Under the pieces are notes generated by a model. That model saw nothing but the letters and a program-made list of their open reading frames with translations. It had not been told where the DNA came from and did no database searches. 64,000 nt of DNA from Alentia gelatinosa (taxonomy: Eukaryota; Annelida; Polychaeta; Phyllodocida; Polynoidae), in contig OX465587.1 of NCBI GenBank assembly GCA_950022655.1, positions 32,987,716 to 33,051,715 on the forward strand. The letters run 5' to 3'. The translations under genes and the position numbers were made by a program. Of this stretch, positions 21,740-31,712 are shown piece after piece. Positions within the stretch are counted from its first letter, which is position 1. Each line of letters begins with the position of its first letter.

Positions 21740-22809
21740 CAACCTTGATTTCATATTCCAACACCCAGATTGCAAAAGGGCAGGAATACTCAGAGACAAA
21801 ATTTAGTATAACTGGATCCACAGACTTGGAAGTCAGGCCCCAAAAGGGATGAACACTATGGACAGCAAGTTCGGGTTATAGAGAAATTTAAAAGCCACGT
21901 CAAATTTTTTTTTCTAATGAAACAGGGACCCCACCGGGACCCGAAGGCACACAGTGATGGACCTTACAGGCCCTACACTCCTTCTTTCAATTGGAGAGAG
22001 ATTTACCAAAAATATCAATAACCCAGTCTCTTTACCCAGCGACTCCAATCGAGTGACTGACCACAAAGGAAGGGTGAAACCTTTATTCGGATTAAAATTC
22101 GGAAAAGCGGACCCAAGAGAGAAAAAAACCTCTCTGGGATTTAAAGAAAGACCCCATAGGTCCGCTACAATCGCCTGATGAGACTAGATAGTCGAAACTA
22201 TTGAACAAGAATGTCATGAATCCAATTCGGATTCCCATAGAGAATACACAGAGTAATTCCCTCCACACACAGTAGGGGGCGAAACAGATCCACACAGGTT
22301 CTCTTCCTGTCCACCAGGAGAGAGCAGAATGAGTGTACAAGTGTAAGGAGGCGCCACAGGCCCTAAGCACACCGCACTCAGCCAAGAACAGTGGATCTAA
22401 TTGGCAGTGAGGCTTTCCTGCTGCTCTTTGTCTGAAGTCTCAGTCAATGAAAAGCCTCACATATGATCATGTGATCGTATGAACCAATAATGGTCTTCCT
22501 CTGTGAAATAGATTCATAACCAATGAATATTAATGAACCCTGGGGCGCCCAGCGAGAAGCATCAGATCAGTCACTTGCTCAATAGTCGCGGTAGCAGCCT
22601 CGTCTCACACTGTAGAATCGTTTTTACCCATATAATTGGCTTACAAGCAATAGCGGGCTGGTATTTATTCATGCAGACGATATTACATATAACAACCAAA
22701 CAGCAGAAACGGCTACAATCAGTGAGTTAGTCAAATATGACCCATCCTATACATAGTATAATAATCAAAATTGTATATTGTTGTTATTGATCAGACTACC
22801 AGGTAAATA
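21737..22809. other. Non-genic DNA
   Basis: Apart from the hammerhead-like core, no gene or family was recognised. Several short open frames exist but none has supporting motifs. Confidence 0.35.
22175..22198 (+). ncRNA. Hammerhead-like ribozyme core (weak)
   Basis: CTGATGA (22175-22181) is followed by a four-base-pair stem GACT/AGTC with loop AGAT, then GAAA and C (22194-22198). This is the conserved hammerhead core with a proper stem II. Stem III can form only weakly (CTAT with ATAG at about 22156, or a bulged pairing with the ATG-TC at about 22209-22215), and I could not draw a convincing stem I. It is therefore a look-alike or a decayed ribozyme unless homologues show conservation. Confidence 0.25.
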
Positions 22810-22914
22810 AAAAATCAATCATCATGATCCAGGTTTAGCCTGAAACATGCCAATACACATCACCCAGTTTCTTGGAAAGTTTATCAAAGTCTTAGGTTGG
22901 TCAATTCAATACCT

Positions 22915-23075
22915 TAGTAGTTGGCAAGGCTATTCTTTAGTTTACGTTTCAGGATGTCCATTTGTTCAACACTTCAAACTGTTTGTTCACTCACTGGTAG
23001 AGCATTCCAAAGACTAGCCGCTTTGAACTGAACAGATTGTAAAGATCTGCAGTCGTTACTACTGGTTTTGCGTTT
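22915..23075 (-). pseudogene. LINE ORF2 extreme C-terminus
   Basis: Minus-strand codons give LQSVQFKAASLWNALPVSEQ, then KRKLKNSLANY and a stop. The F-x-A-x-x-LWN-x-LP pattern followed by FKxxLKxxL is the usual C-terminal end of CR1/Jockey-type ORF2 proteins. One in-frame stop interrupts it. It probably belongs to the outer LINE. Confidence 0.6.
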
Positions 23076-23084
23076 GGAAAAGCA

Positions 23085-23500
23085 GCATTATTAATTAAAA
23101 ACATATGTATAGGAGAAATTCTAAAGACGCCCCTAACCAAGATGGCCGTCACTTGCCCGTATTTACTCCTCCCCTAAATTTAGAACGTATTCACCCCCTC
23201 CACAGCTTTGGACTCTGTAGTTATTTATAAGCAACTTCGTCCTGGAAGGAAAGTGGGGCACTGGGAGCAAGCCTAGCGCTAGTCCACGTATATGAATAGA
23301 AATGATGACGTGGCCGCTTCTCCTACGGCCACGTATCCTCCTCTCCAGGCGCCACATTCGTGTAGCTTATGAATATGTTAATTATTTACCTTTATAACCA
23401 CGATGGAAGACTCAATAAATTGTCAGACCCTGCCCGGATCTTGTACCTACAACACTTATGTGTTGAGTTAACCTTATTAACGTATATCGACTGCTGGGGA
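23085..23500. other. Insertion of unknown type inside the LINE tail
   Basis: This segment is GC-richer than its surroundings and contains a GTGGCCGCTTCTCCTACGGCCAC palindrome (about 23311) and an AATAAA (about 23415). It separates two parts of the LINE C-terminus. A solo LTR is possible, but I could not define matching ends or a duplication. Confidence 0.35.
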
Positions 23501-23621
23501 CCTGATAACTATGTTTCATCATAGCGGGTAGAGGACTGGAATTTTTACAAGATGATTGATACTTATTTAGGTGGATTTTGTTCTCAACAGTTAGAACAGG
23601 GCCATCATGAAGTCGCGTGGC

Positions 23622-24261
23622 TCATCCCGGGATTGCTAAGTGGTCACAATTTCTGGATCTGCATACTAGGTGTAGCTCGCTTACGGGGGTAAGTGGTTCG
23701 GTTTTTAGGCATGTGCGTAGGCCCCGGTTTTGGCATCGTTGGATTTTCAGCATATTTACTGAGGAGGTCCCGTGGAAAAGTGCTCCACCATATTCAATAT
23801 AGAGTAGTACCCTTGACTTATAAATGAAGGTAGCTTGTCGCACAGTGAGGTATTTTCGTATGAATGAAAGCATGTAGAGTTTATGTGAGGCCCGTTGAAT
23901 GTTCATATGTACATGCTTATCATATGACAAATGGGGGTATAGGGATATTCCTAGATAGTTAAATTCATTCACAAGGTTAATAGTTTTACCATTCATTTGG
24001 ATATTCATGTTTTCTAAACGATCTAGGCGTTGACTGGTACCAAAGATCATCATTTTTGTTTTTTTTAACATTTACTGTAAGCTTATGTAACATACACCAA
24101 TCGGCAATAGCGTTTAAGTCAGACTGCAATGGATGTTCAATAGCTTCTTTGTGTTTTGCCTGCACAGTATACAACAGCATCATCTGCATAGAGTTCCACT
24201 GATGATAGGTGTATAACGGAGGTCATGTTATTAATGTATGTTAGAAAAAAGAGGGGGCCAA
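23622..24261 (-). pseudogene. CR1-like LINE reverse transcriptase, C-terminal half
   Basis: Begins at the nested insertion point with LTYINNM, then the catalytic YADDAVVY loop, then the thumb and C-terminal region (KTKMMIFGT, NYLGISLYPHLSYDKHV, TRLHDGPVL further down). Reading it requires at least one frame change near 24070-24190 (frames at 23986-24189 and 23622-24071), and a stop ends it after HLAIPG. It is the missing half of the frame at 31713-31955. Confidence 0.85.
24245..24261. repeat. 17-bp target-site duplication of inner LINE, left copy
   Basis: AAAAAAGAGGGGGCCAA, repeated at 31713-31729. On the minus strand it is TTGGCCCCCTCTTTTTT, part of the RT codons of the outer LINE. Its match, and the frame continuity of the outer RT across it, define the inner insertion exactly. 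Confidence 0.92.
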
Positions 24262-24785
24262 CGGAGGGGTCGCAACGTCCTTGACAAGTTGCGTCTTAGA
24301 TCTGTGAGGAGCAGGCTTAATTTGTTGCTGCCCGTGACCTTTCCTCCATCCCTCGCCTCGGACAGAGTGAGGCCCCCTCCCCACTTTCTGTCTCTGGTTG
24401 CTTCCACTAGTCTGCTGGTTCCTGTATCTAGTAACTTGGTTTTCAGATCGTCGTTCTGAGAGAATTTCTCCCTCAGGATGCGAGCAGTAACTTGGTCCTC
24501 TCGATCTTTCCATGCCTGAGAAGGCTTTACTACCTTGGAAATTTTGTACGGGTTATCCTGAGACATAATAAGGTAGGACCTAGTCCTATCTCCACAAATG
24601 TTGGCCGTAGAGGCGGCATAGGCTTGCTCCGCTGAGGAGAACAACACACCATCCATCCGGATCCCGCATTTGTAGAAATTAGATAGGGGGGCATACAGTC
24701 CCTGAAAGAAGACCGTATCGTCTTTGGTCAAGGTGAATGTCTTAGGAGAATTCCCACAAGTTTTGAGGACGTCAGAGCCAACCCG
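24262..24785 (-). CDS. NADAR-domain protein segment of LINE ORF1
   Basis: An uninterrupted minus-strand frame (open from 24785; it runs on past 24262 into host sequence only by chance). NADAR signatures in order: FFQGLYAPLSNFYKC, FSSAEQAYAA (with the conserved Glu), KLLDTGTSRLVEATRDRKWG, and GSNKLSLLLTDLR. This is the E. coli YbiA/DUF1768 pattern of SNF, SEx-YFQAxK, LVExTxxDxYWGDG and GxNxLGxLLMxLR. Family members bind NAD/ADP-ribose derivatives, and bacterial ones remove ADP-ribose from guanine bases. It has no ATG in view because its 5' part was not copied. The frame matches the ORF that resumes at 24786 on the plus strand and ends TGA at 24852-24854, so it was the C-terminal part of the LINE's ORF1. 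The domain call is firm; activity is not shown. Confidence 0.85.
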
Positions 24786-24874
24786 TCAAGGGACGTTCCT
24801 CTAGTTCAGGAAGAAAGTGAACCGTTCGAGGGTTCTGCAGAGGGGAAAGAGTGACCTTTCTCCGAAAGATCAAA

Positions 24875-25490
24875 ATGCCGGAATTGATTTTAGTGACAGA
24901 CTCACGGGGCAGATACCTACACCGTTACGTCACGGATGACCGGGTGCTAATTCGCTTCTTTTGTGGGGCCACGCTACAGCGGGTGGCCACACGTGCTTTG
25001 TTGTTGGCACAGCGGTCTCCAGTCTATTGATTGTAGCAGGGGTCAATAACTTATCCATCAAAGGTAAGAAGAAGAGGGAATTGAAGCTAGCTATGGAACC
25101 AGCGGATGAGATGATTACAGCGGTACTGCGACAGGCGGAAGAAGCCGACAGGGAGTGGAAGAAGTGGTTCCCTTCAACGAGAGACATCTTTGGGCCTATT
25201 ATAGGCCTGAACTTCTCAACCTGCTCAGGCTGCCCAGAGGGCAACGAGGAAGTTAAACGAATCCAAGCGGTGCTAGAGGAGGCAGTAACAGGCATCAACA
25301 GAGGGCTGGTGGTTATCAACACAAACAACGCATCCCCCACTCCGTGGCTGCAGAGGTTAGTACACCGCCACAGAGGAAAGAAAGTTAAGTCCTACTACGA
25401 CATCCTTGACGCAGATGGCATACACCTAGGCCCGGAAATTCTCAAGGACTGGGGAGAAAAGATCCTGGTTTTAGTCAACAGACTGTGAAC
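24875..25490 (+). pseudogene. SGNH hydrolase/esterase-like ORF of inner LINE
   Basis: ATG at 24875, 20 bases after the ORF1 stop, opens MPELILVTDSRGRYL, which resembles SGNH block I with the nucleophile Ser in DSRG. LLIVAGVNNLS matches block III, with Gly and Asn. DADGIHLGPEIL at the end supplies the block V Asp and His. The frame changes once near 25020-25030 (block I in one frame, blocks III-V in the frame read from 24961), so this copy is probably inactive. Esterase-like ORF1 domains are known in CR1-like LINEs; seeing one in an element with an L1/Tx1-type RT is less expected. An uncharacterised SGNH-fold nucleic-acid-associated role cannot be excluded. Confidence 0.7.
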
Positions 25491-25534
25491 AGAATATGGC
25501 AGACGATTAGGGCTTAGGCTAAGGCTGATAATAG

Positions 25535-25735
25535 TTGGCCTTCCCAGTGACCGGTCGGTTGATAGGTCAGGGGGGGAACAGCGAGCTACGCTAATTAAAT
25601 AAGGACGAACAGTCGCCTTCCCAGTGACCGGTCGATTGATAGGTCAGGGGGGAGGTAACATTTACACTAATTGTCTCAGGGCAGATGGTTTTCCCTCCCA
25701 GTGACCGGTCGTTTGATAGGTCCGGGGGCGGGGGG
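25535..25735 (+). repeat. CCCAGTGACCGGTCG tandem repeats in LINE spacer
   Basis: Three copies of CCCAGTGACCGGTCG followed by (G/A/T)TTGATAGGTC (at about 25543, 25620 and 25700), each followed by a G run. Each contains the palindrome GACCGGTC. They lie between the SGNH ORF and the endonuclease. Confidence 0.75.
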
Positions 25736-25740
25736 AGGTC

Positions 25741-26784
25741 ATGTTGTCTTAGAAATATCACAAAGAGTAGCGGTAATTGGTCGTCTGTTGGGTCACTTCA
25801 TGGGGGGGGGGGGTGTAGCTGGTTCGGCTGGTTCGTGTTAGAAGTGTATGGTATAAGTACAGGGTTGAAGGTTAGTGATAAATTCAAGGGGGTAAGCTCA
25901 ATAATAGGGATAGATTCACTCGGGAAATACACATTGTTCTTCGAAAATATAGAAGGGGGTGATACGAGTTGGGTTAAAGGATTAGGATGGTTAGGGAGTC
26001 AATGCAAAGAATGCAGAAATTGGTTCATGGTGTTATATTTTGATTTACAAAGTATAAGTTAGGCAGGTGGTGAAACAACCTGATTATTGACAACAAACTG
26101 TAACAAACTGTAACAAACTGTGGACAAGATGGGTTCGGTACTGTGCATGGTGGACTGTGTTGAAATGTTCAGTGTCTGTTAGAGAAAGGCTTGATATGTC
26201 ATGGTATTGCTTGTTAATGACAAATGCGGATGGTGTATGAAGGTTATTTTGTCTGTCGGTTGTGTAGGGGCAATGTATTTTTATTTTTATTTTATTTTTA
26301 TTTTTTTTACAGATAATAATTGCAGGTTGCAATTGGAGGTAACAGGATGTAATTACAGATAGCAGTAAGATGTAAGTTACTGGAAATCGTTAGAATATGA
26401 TTGTCACTTTTTCTGGTGTAAGCATATGTATTTAATAGGATAAGGTGATTGTTTGTAAGGTTGTTACAAGGTTGGATTGATAGGAGTAGAAATACTTCTA
26501 TAAGTATCATTAGAATAAGCTGTTGCATTTATGGGTGAAGTTGATGTTGGTGGCAATGTTTTGATGGTATCATTGAGTAAAATGTAAAGTGTTGCCTTTG
26601 CAGGTGGGATTGATTTTGGGTGCATTTGAGTCAATAAGAACTGAGATATGGTATGTAGGTTTCAATGAACACAATAGTTCAGGATGGTGTGCACTTCACA
26701 CAGGCGCTCAAATGGTTGTAAATATTCAATAGAGTAAGATAGAGTAAGACTTTAGGACTTCAACAAGGAATGACTTCCCACAAG
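25741..26784 (+). other. LINE inter-ORF spacer
   Basis: Part of the inner LINE by virtue of the flanking duplications. A 125-codon frame (25685-26062) crosses its start but matches nothing and is glycine/serine-rich by composition. TAACAAACTG is repeated three times at about 26091-26118. I see no domain. Confidence 0.5.
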
Positions 26785-26995
26785 AGGGTTGTGGGGAAGG
26801 GGGGGAAAGGGGGGAAAAGGGGAAAAGGAAAAAAGGGTGGAAAGAGAAAGAGGGGAAAAAAAGGGGGGTAGGGGGGAAAAGAAGGGGGAAAAAAAGGGAA
26901 AAGTAAAAAAGAAAAGAAAAAAGGGGGGAGGGGGGGGGGGGGGAAGGAAAGGGAGGGAGGAGGGGGAAAGGAAAGGGGGGAGGGAAAGAACTTCA
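26785..26995 (+). repeat. 210-bp homopurine (G/A) tract
   Basis: Almost pure G and A with blocks such as GGGGGAAAAGG. The long lysine/glycine or proline/phenylalanine frames over it come from composition. The strand asymmetry could allow triplex or G-quadruplex structures. It lies ~360 bp before the endonuclease. Confidence 0.85.
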
Positions 26996-27350
26996 GGCCG
27001 TCTGGGAATTGGGGGGGTCATTTTTCCCGGAAATACCTTATAAACAAAAGGAGGTTTCAAGCTTGCCGCAAGGCGAGGGTGGAATGTATGTATGTGGGTC
27101 TAGATTGAAACCCTATATGTTACATGTGCGCGACATAGCCTTTTTTCTTTGGTTCTCAATGTGGTGTAGTTACTCCATTTGGGCGAGGAGTGAGGGGGGG
27201 GCAGAGGGAGAGTGGGGACTAGGGAGACCCAATTTAGTGATGAAAAACCCTGGTGGATTCTTTCGGAAATATAATCAACTGAAGGGGAGAGGGGAGGAGA
27301 GTCCTCCCCATGCCAAGGGGAAATACAAATTTCAGTCTGTTTTTTTATGA

Positions 27351-27960
27351 ATGGGAGTGAATTCAGAGAGAAGAGGGGATGGGGACCTAAGGTTTGGATG
27401 CTTGAACGTGAACGGACTAGGAGACAAAACGAAAAGGAAGGCCATTTTCTCCCAACATAGGAAGAAATTTGACATTTTTATGATGCAGGAGACACACAGT
27501 ATAGAGGAAACAAATAAGTTGTGGGAGATGGAATGGAGGGGAGAGTATTGTTCTCCAACGGGACTACTCAATCGAAAGGGGTTGCTATTGCTTTGCCGGC
27601 AGATCCGGATATTTTAATTACGAAACAGTTTTCGGACAAGGAAGGGAGACTTTTGGTCGCTCTGCTTCAGGTTGATGGTGAAGAATTGGTCATTGCCAAT
27701 GTCTATGCTCCCAACAGTTAGAACTTCTGGTATCATTGAAGGAGATTCTCTCCAGATTTACTGACATTCCCTTGCTGTTGGGAGGAGACTTTAATGTTGC
27801 CCTCATCCCTAGATTGGACCTTCAAAGCGGCAAACATGATGTGGCAAGTAAATACAAGAAGGAGCTTATGTCTTTTCTTGAGGCTATGGATCTAGCGGAT
27901 ATCTGGAGGGACATACATCCAGTAAAAAAAGAAATTCACCTTTCGGCGGGGTAAACAACG
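27351..27960 (+). pseudogene. L1/Tx1-like LINE endonuclease domain
   Basis: Apurinic-type endonuclease that nicks target DNA for priming. LRFGCLNVNGLGDKTKR (Asn) starts it, then FDIFMMQETHS (catalytic Glu), KGVAIALPADP, LVIANVYAPNS and LLGGDFNVALIPRLD (Asp, Asn) follow in order. They are spread over three frames (27351-27617, 27521-27721, 27736-27954), so at least two frameshifts are present. The end of the domain (SRIDYWFISE..., about 27960-28060) is in yet another reading. Confidence 0.88.
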
Positions 27961-28384
27961 CTCCAGAATAGATTATTGGTTCATATCTGAGACTTATAAG
28001 AATAAAGTTAAACACCCGGAAATAGCTTCCGCCCTGCACACGGACCATTCATTGCTTCTTTGGCAGCTTGAAAGGCCCTCCCAACACAGGGGTCAGGGGT
28101 ATTGGAAATTTGATAATTTTATGCTAGGGAATAAAGATTACATCTCACAGTTACGCCACTTATCCCAGAGTGGGACGCCCTCCATACATACATTAGACAC
28201 AATATAAAATGGGATTTTATAAAGTATAAGATTAGGGACTTTACGATAGAATTTGCGTAAAACAAAAGAAAAAGGGATAATGGAGATACAAGGAAAAAGA
28301 TGAAAAAGCTTTCTGAGTTGGAGGTATGAATATTATAGCATCAAAGGGGATCCAGAGCTAGAGAAAAGGAGGAAGGCCCTTTAC

Positions 28385-29533
28385 TTGATGTTCAAATCAA
28401 AATCAAATTGGGCCCAACATGGTGAAAAACCAACTAAATATTTTTTAGATATCATGAAACAGAAGTATAACAATAAATTGATTTCTCAAATTAGAACGGC
28501 GGCGGGGGAAATCACCTCCAATCCGGAGATCATATCACTCAGAATTTTGTCCTTCTATAAGCAACTGTATACAGAAAGAGGCGAGAGAAAGAATCTTTTT
28601 GAACATATTGACTCCATTCTAGATGAAAAGGCCATACCCAAAATTGGTGATTTAGACAAAGAGGAGATAGATAGACCACTCACTAAAGAGGAATTAAGGT
28701 ACGCTCTAAATAAGCTCAACAACAATAAATGTCCGGGAACGGATGGTTTAACACCAGAGTTCTATAGATATTTCTGGGAGGAGATCAGTGACATGGTTTT
28801 TCAACCCCTTGCCTTGGCCAAGGAAAACCGAACCCTGAGCACGGAGCAGAAGAGAGGGGTCATAAATCTCATCCCCAAGAAGAAGGTAAATAGAGAAGAA
28901 ATAAAGAACTGGAGGCCCATCACCATGCTCAACACAGATTATAAAGTCCTAACTAAAATGTTAGCTCTGAGGGTACAGAACGCTTTGGACTCAGTTATCT
29001 ATAAGGACCAGACAGGTTTTATGAAGGGCAGATATATTGGCAATAACATCATGCTGCTTAGGGACTCTATTTCATACCTCAACAATAAGGGACTAGCGGG
29101 TTTTCTGTTAAGCATGGACTTTGAAAAAGCTTTTGATTCGGTAAGATGGGACGCCATCGACAATGCTTTAAAACTTTTATGCTTTGGGAGGGACTGGGTC
29201 AAGATCCTGTATACTGACCCTGAGGTTTGCATCTCCAATAATGGCTTTCACACTCAATGGTTCAAGCCGGAGAAGGACACCCGCCAGGGGTGCTGCCTGT
29301 CCCACTATCTTTTCATCCTTACAGTTGAATTATTGGCTATAGCACTTAGGGAAAATCCAGGCATTAAGGGAATTCATCTTTCAGGGAAGACAATCAAGTT
29401 GTACCTCTTTTTTGCTGATGATTTATGCTGCATAGTAAGAGATGTTGTGTCCATCCAGAGGGTCTTGGACATAATAAGGATTTTTGGGAACCTTGCAGGG
29501 CTCAGGATTAACAAAGAAAAATCTAAGATTTAA
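28385..29533 (+). pseudogene. L1/Tx1-like LINE reverse transcriptase
   Basis: The longest intact piece of ORF2 (382 codons). It contains the pre-RT helix (KCPGTDGLTPEFYRYFW), INLIPKKK, NWRPITMLNTDYKVLTK, QTGFMKGRYIGNNI, motif A SMDFEKAFDSVRWD, DTRQGCCLSHYLFIL and the catalytic FADD loop (LFFADDLCCIV), then GLRINKEKSK. FADD and the NTDYK-type block are features of the L1/Tx1 branch rather than CR1. It runs on in a different frame from 29484. Frameshifts on both sides show that the copy is dead. Confidence 0.92.
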
Positions 29534-30245
29534 GAGGATTGCCAACACTCTACCCCTCTCTGTTGTCGACGAATTAGAGATTTTGGGGGTTCTCTTTTGG
29601 AACGGTTCCTCAGTGGACAGGGACTATGAGATCAATTTTAAGAGTAAACTGGAAAAGTGGCAGGTTATAACAAACTTATGGTTATTCAGGAATCTTTCGC
29701 TAAAAGGTAGGGTCACGGTGGTCAACAGCCTCCTGATACCTCAGCTACTGTACTGGACTTCAGTATTGTTTACACCAGAAAAAGTATTCCTAGAATTTAG
29801 GAAAATTGTAGCAGCCTTTATTTGGCAAAGCAAAAGTAGTAAGGTTTCTTATAAGGTACTAAGACAACCTTTGGAAAGGGGAGGTTTGAAACTCCTGGAC
29901 CTTAAGGTTATGTATGAAGTGTCATGCCTAAAATGGGTGGCCAGACTATGTAGGGAGGATTTTTTCCCATGGACTATCTTCTTCAGGGCTTTTTCAGGGA
30001 TTAAGGGTTTCATTTGGGAATTTTTCCTGGAGAAGACGCCTCCAAGGAACTATCCAAAAATGCTTCTCTTTTACAGACAAATTGTCAAAATGTGGAAGAC
30101 CTTTTATAATGTACTGCCATCCAGTGAAAGGGAGAGACAGAATGATCCCCTCTTAAATAATATGTTTATACATCTAGATTGGGAAGTTGAAATATTATTA
30201 ATACATAGTTGGAAAGGGCAGGCATTGTTCAGGTTCAGGATTTGA
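29484..30245 (+). pseudogene. LINE ORF2 thumb/connector region
   Basis: Continues the reverse transcriptase after a frame change: VDELEILGVLFWNGSSVDRDYE, the FRNLSLKGRVTVVNSLLIPQ block, FIWQSKSSKVSYKVLRQPLE, and GGLKLLDLKVMYEVSCLKWV. These are conserved in L1/Tx1 proteins and match the similar LINE pieces at 61397-61591 and 48855-48950. It ends at another frame change near 30240. Confidence 0.85.
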
Positions 30246-31051
30246 TAGGGGATAAGAAATTTATGAGTAAGGAAGAAATTGAGAAGGAGTATGAGGTTGT
30301 ATGTAATGTTAACATCTGGGAAAAACTTCAGAGAAATATCCCATGGTTGACAAATATGTCGTTTGAAAACTTTAAGACTGATTCTATGTGCCTCCTGATA
30401 CCGGATCACGGGGGAGGAGCTTTTAATATAATGACTTGCAATAACAAGAAGCTCTATGGTTTCCTACTGAGAAGAGAGAGGCTGTCTTCTCTGGGAATGA
30501 ACTTTTGGAAAGAAAAAGCTATTCAGAAGAACTTCACAGACAAGGACTGGGCGAGTATATATGGCAGTGCATGTCGGGCCGCCAGGGAGACTAAACTCCA
30601 ATCCTTTTTCTTCAGGCTAATTCATAATGTGATCCCAACCAACCAGTTTCTTTGTAGAAACAGGATTCTTTGGTCAGATGATTGTACTTACTGCAAAGAA
30701 AGAGATACCCTCATGCATTTTATGGTGGAATGCCCCAAGGTTAAGATTTTTTGGGGGCAGGTGAGGAATTGGGTAAAGGTCTGTATGAAATATGAGCTCT
30801 GTCTGGATCCAGTGGATATAGTAATCGGAACATGTAAGAAAGGAAGAAAAGCAGATGTTTTTCATTATATTTGTTTGCATGTGAAATTTTACATATATCG
30901 GCAACGATTGTTCTATGATAATCCTTTTTCAATTTATGACTGGAGCAGAGAATTCCGCACCAGCTTGAGTATAGAGAAACACATTTGTGGACTTTTGGGG
31001 AAAATGGAGAAGTTTTCGAAATGGGAATCCTTCATGGAGGCGATGATGTGA
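30209..31051 (+). pseudogene. LINE ORF2 C-terminus with CCHC knuckle
   Basis: 280 codons ending the ORF2 protein. A zinc knuckle CTYCKERDTLMHFMVECP (C-x2-C-x7-H-x4-C, about residues 157-174) is followed by a hydrophobic C-terminal helix region (VKIFWGQVRNWV) and YICLHVKFYIYRQRLFY. This layout is the usual L1/Tx1 C-terminal end. The stop at 31049-31051 is probably genuine. Confidence 0.85.
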
Positions 31052-31712
31052 GTCGAGGTTAAGGGATGTTGGATCCAACTGAGAGTCCTTGTGGGTCTAA
31101 TGACTGGGGTTGAGGTGAACATGACAATGCAGCACAGGATCGAGGAATTTAAATGAGTGGGTGGGGGGAGGGGAAATTATTGAAAAGTGGTAAACTTCAT
31201 CTTGATGTGCCCTCTTTTTCTTTACCTTCATCATGTTATGTTAGAAATGGCCGTTTTCTGTGCCTTGTGTACCCTTTCTTCTGTTATACAAGTTGTATGA
31301 GTCTTGTTGTTCATGGTCATGTCCTGTTGGTCCCAAATATCATTTCTCGTTATGGGATCTCTCTTCAGGAGGTATAGTTACAATTGTTATATGACTCTGA
31401 TTAATTCTCACATACCACTACTAAGGTTTTGTCAGCATGGAAGAAAGTTGTTATTTTTGAAGAGAGACCGATTTATTCTTTCCTCTTATAGATAGAAGGG
31501 AGTTGGAACTCCCCCAAAAAAACCACAAGCGGCACTTCAAATAAGGAATTTTCCATGTAACTCCAAGGTTCTTGAGGCAGAACATGCCAGATATCTTACA
31601 TAAGAAATTTAGTTGTGTATCACATCAACAGAGTGGATCTAGATGTAACCTTTTTCAAACAGAAATGTTCGTATTCTCGAAAATAAAGCTGCTTATATAA
31701 CAAAAAAAAAGA
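31052..31712 (+). other. Inner LINE 3' untranslated region and A-rich tail
   Basis: About 650 bp without an ORF, ending in CAAAAAAAAAG (31701-31711) directly before the duplicated target. The A-tail is expected of target-primed insertion. Confidence 0.75.

Larger units (their letters stand above)
22810..24261 (-). mobile_element. CR1-like LINE (outer element), 3' part
   Basis: Minus-strand continuation of the LINE whose 5' part is 31713-37400. The two halves were separated by the inner LINE: the reverse-transcriptase frame ends in GVPQGSILGPLFF at 31713 and resumes with LTYINNM below 24261, with a 17-bp duplicated target at both junctions. The C-terminal part of ORF2 is itself split: 23622-24261 and 22915-23075 both look like RT tail, with about 400 bp of unrelated DNA (23085-23500) between. 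An ATTGATT-like tail near 22815 is the likely 3' end. Confidence 0.8.
24262..31712 (+). mobile_element. L1/Tx1-like LINE with NADAR and SGNH modules (inner element)
   Basis: About 7.45 kb between identical 17-bp target duplications, ending in an A-rich tail (31701-31711). In order: an inverted 5' segment with the NADAR ORF (24262-24785, minus strand), an SGNH/esterase-like ORF (24875-25490, plus), a 1.9-kb spacer with GTGACCGGTC repeats and a long polypurine tract, then endonuclease and FADD-type reverse transcriptase with a C-terminal CCHC knuckle. The 3' ORF is broken by several frameshifts. The inverted 5' piece fits twin priming: GTCAAG-GACGTT occurs both at the edge of the inverted part (24274-24285, antisense) and at the start of the sense part (24785-24797). 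Confidence 0.88.

Noticed and set aside
24262..24785. NADAR frame as an independent host gene
   Set aside because: It lies inside the 17-bp target duplications of the LINE, its frame matches the sense ORF1 tail at 24786, and a second LINE nearby has the same domain inside ORF1.
25685..26062. 125-codon frame in the inner LINE spacer
   Set aside because: Gly/Ser-rich because of G-runs in the repeats; no motif and no start context.
26752..27060. Proline/phenylalanine-rich and lysine/glycine-rich frames
   Set aside because: Produced by the homopurine tract.
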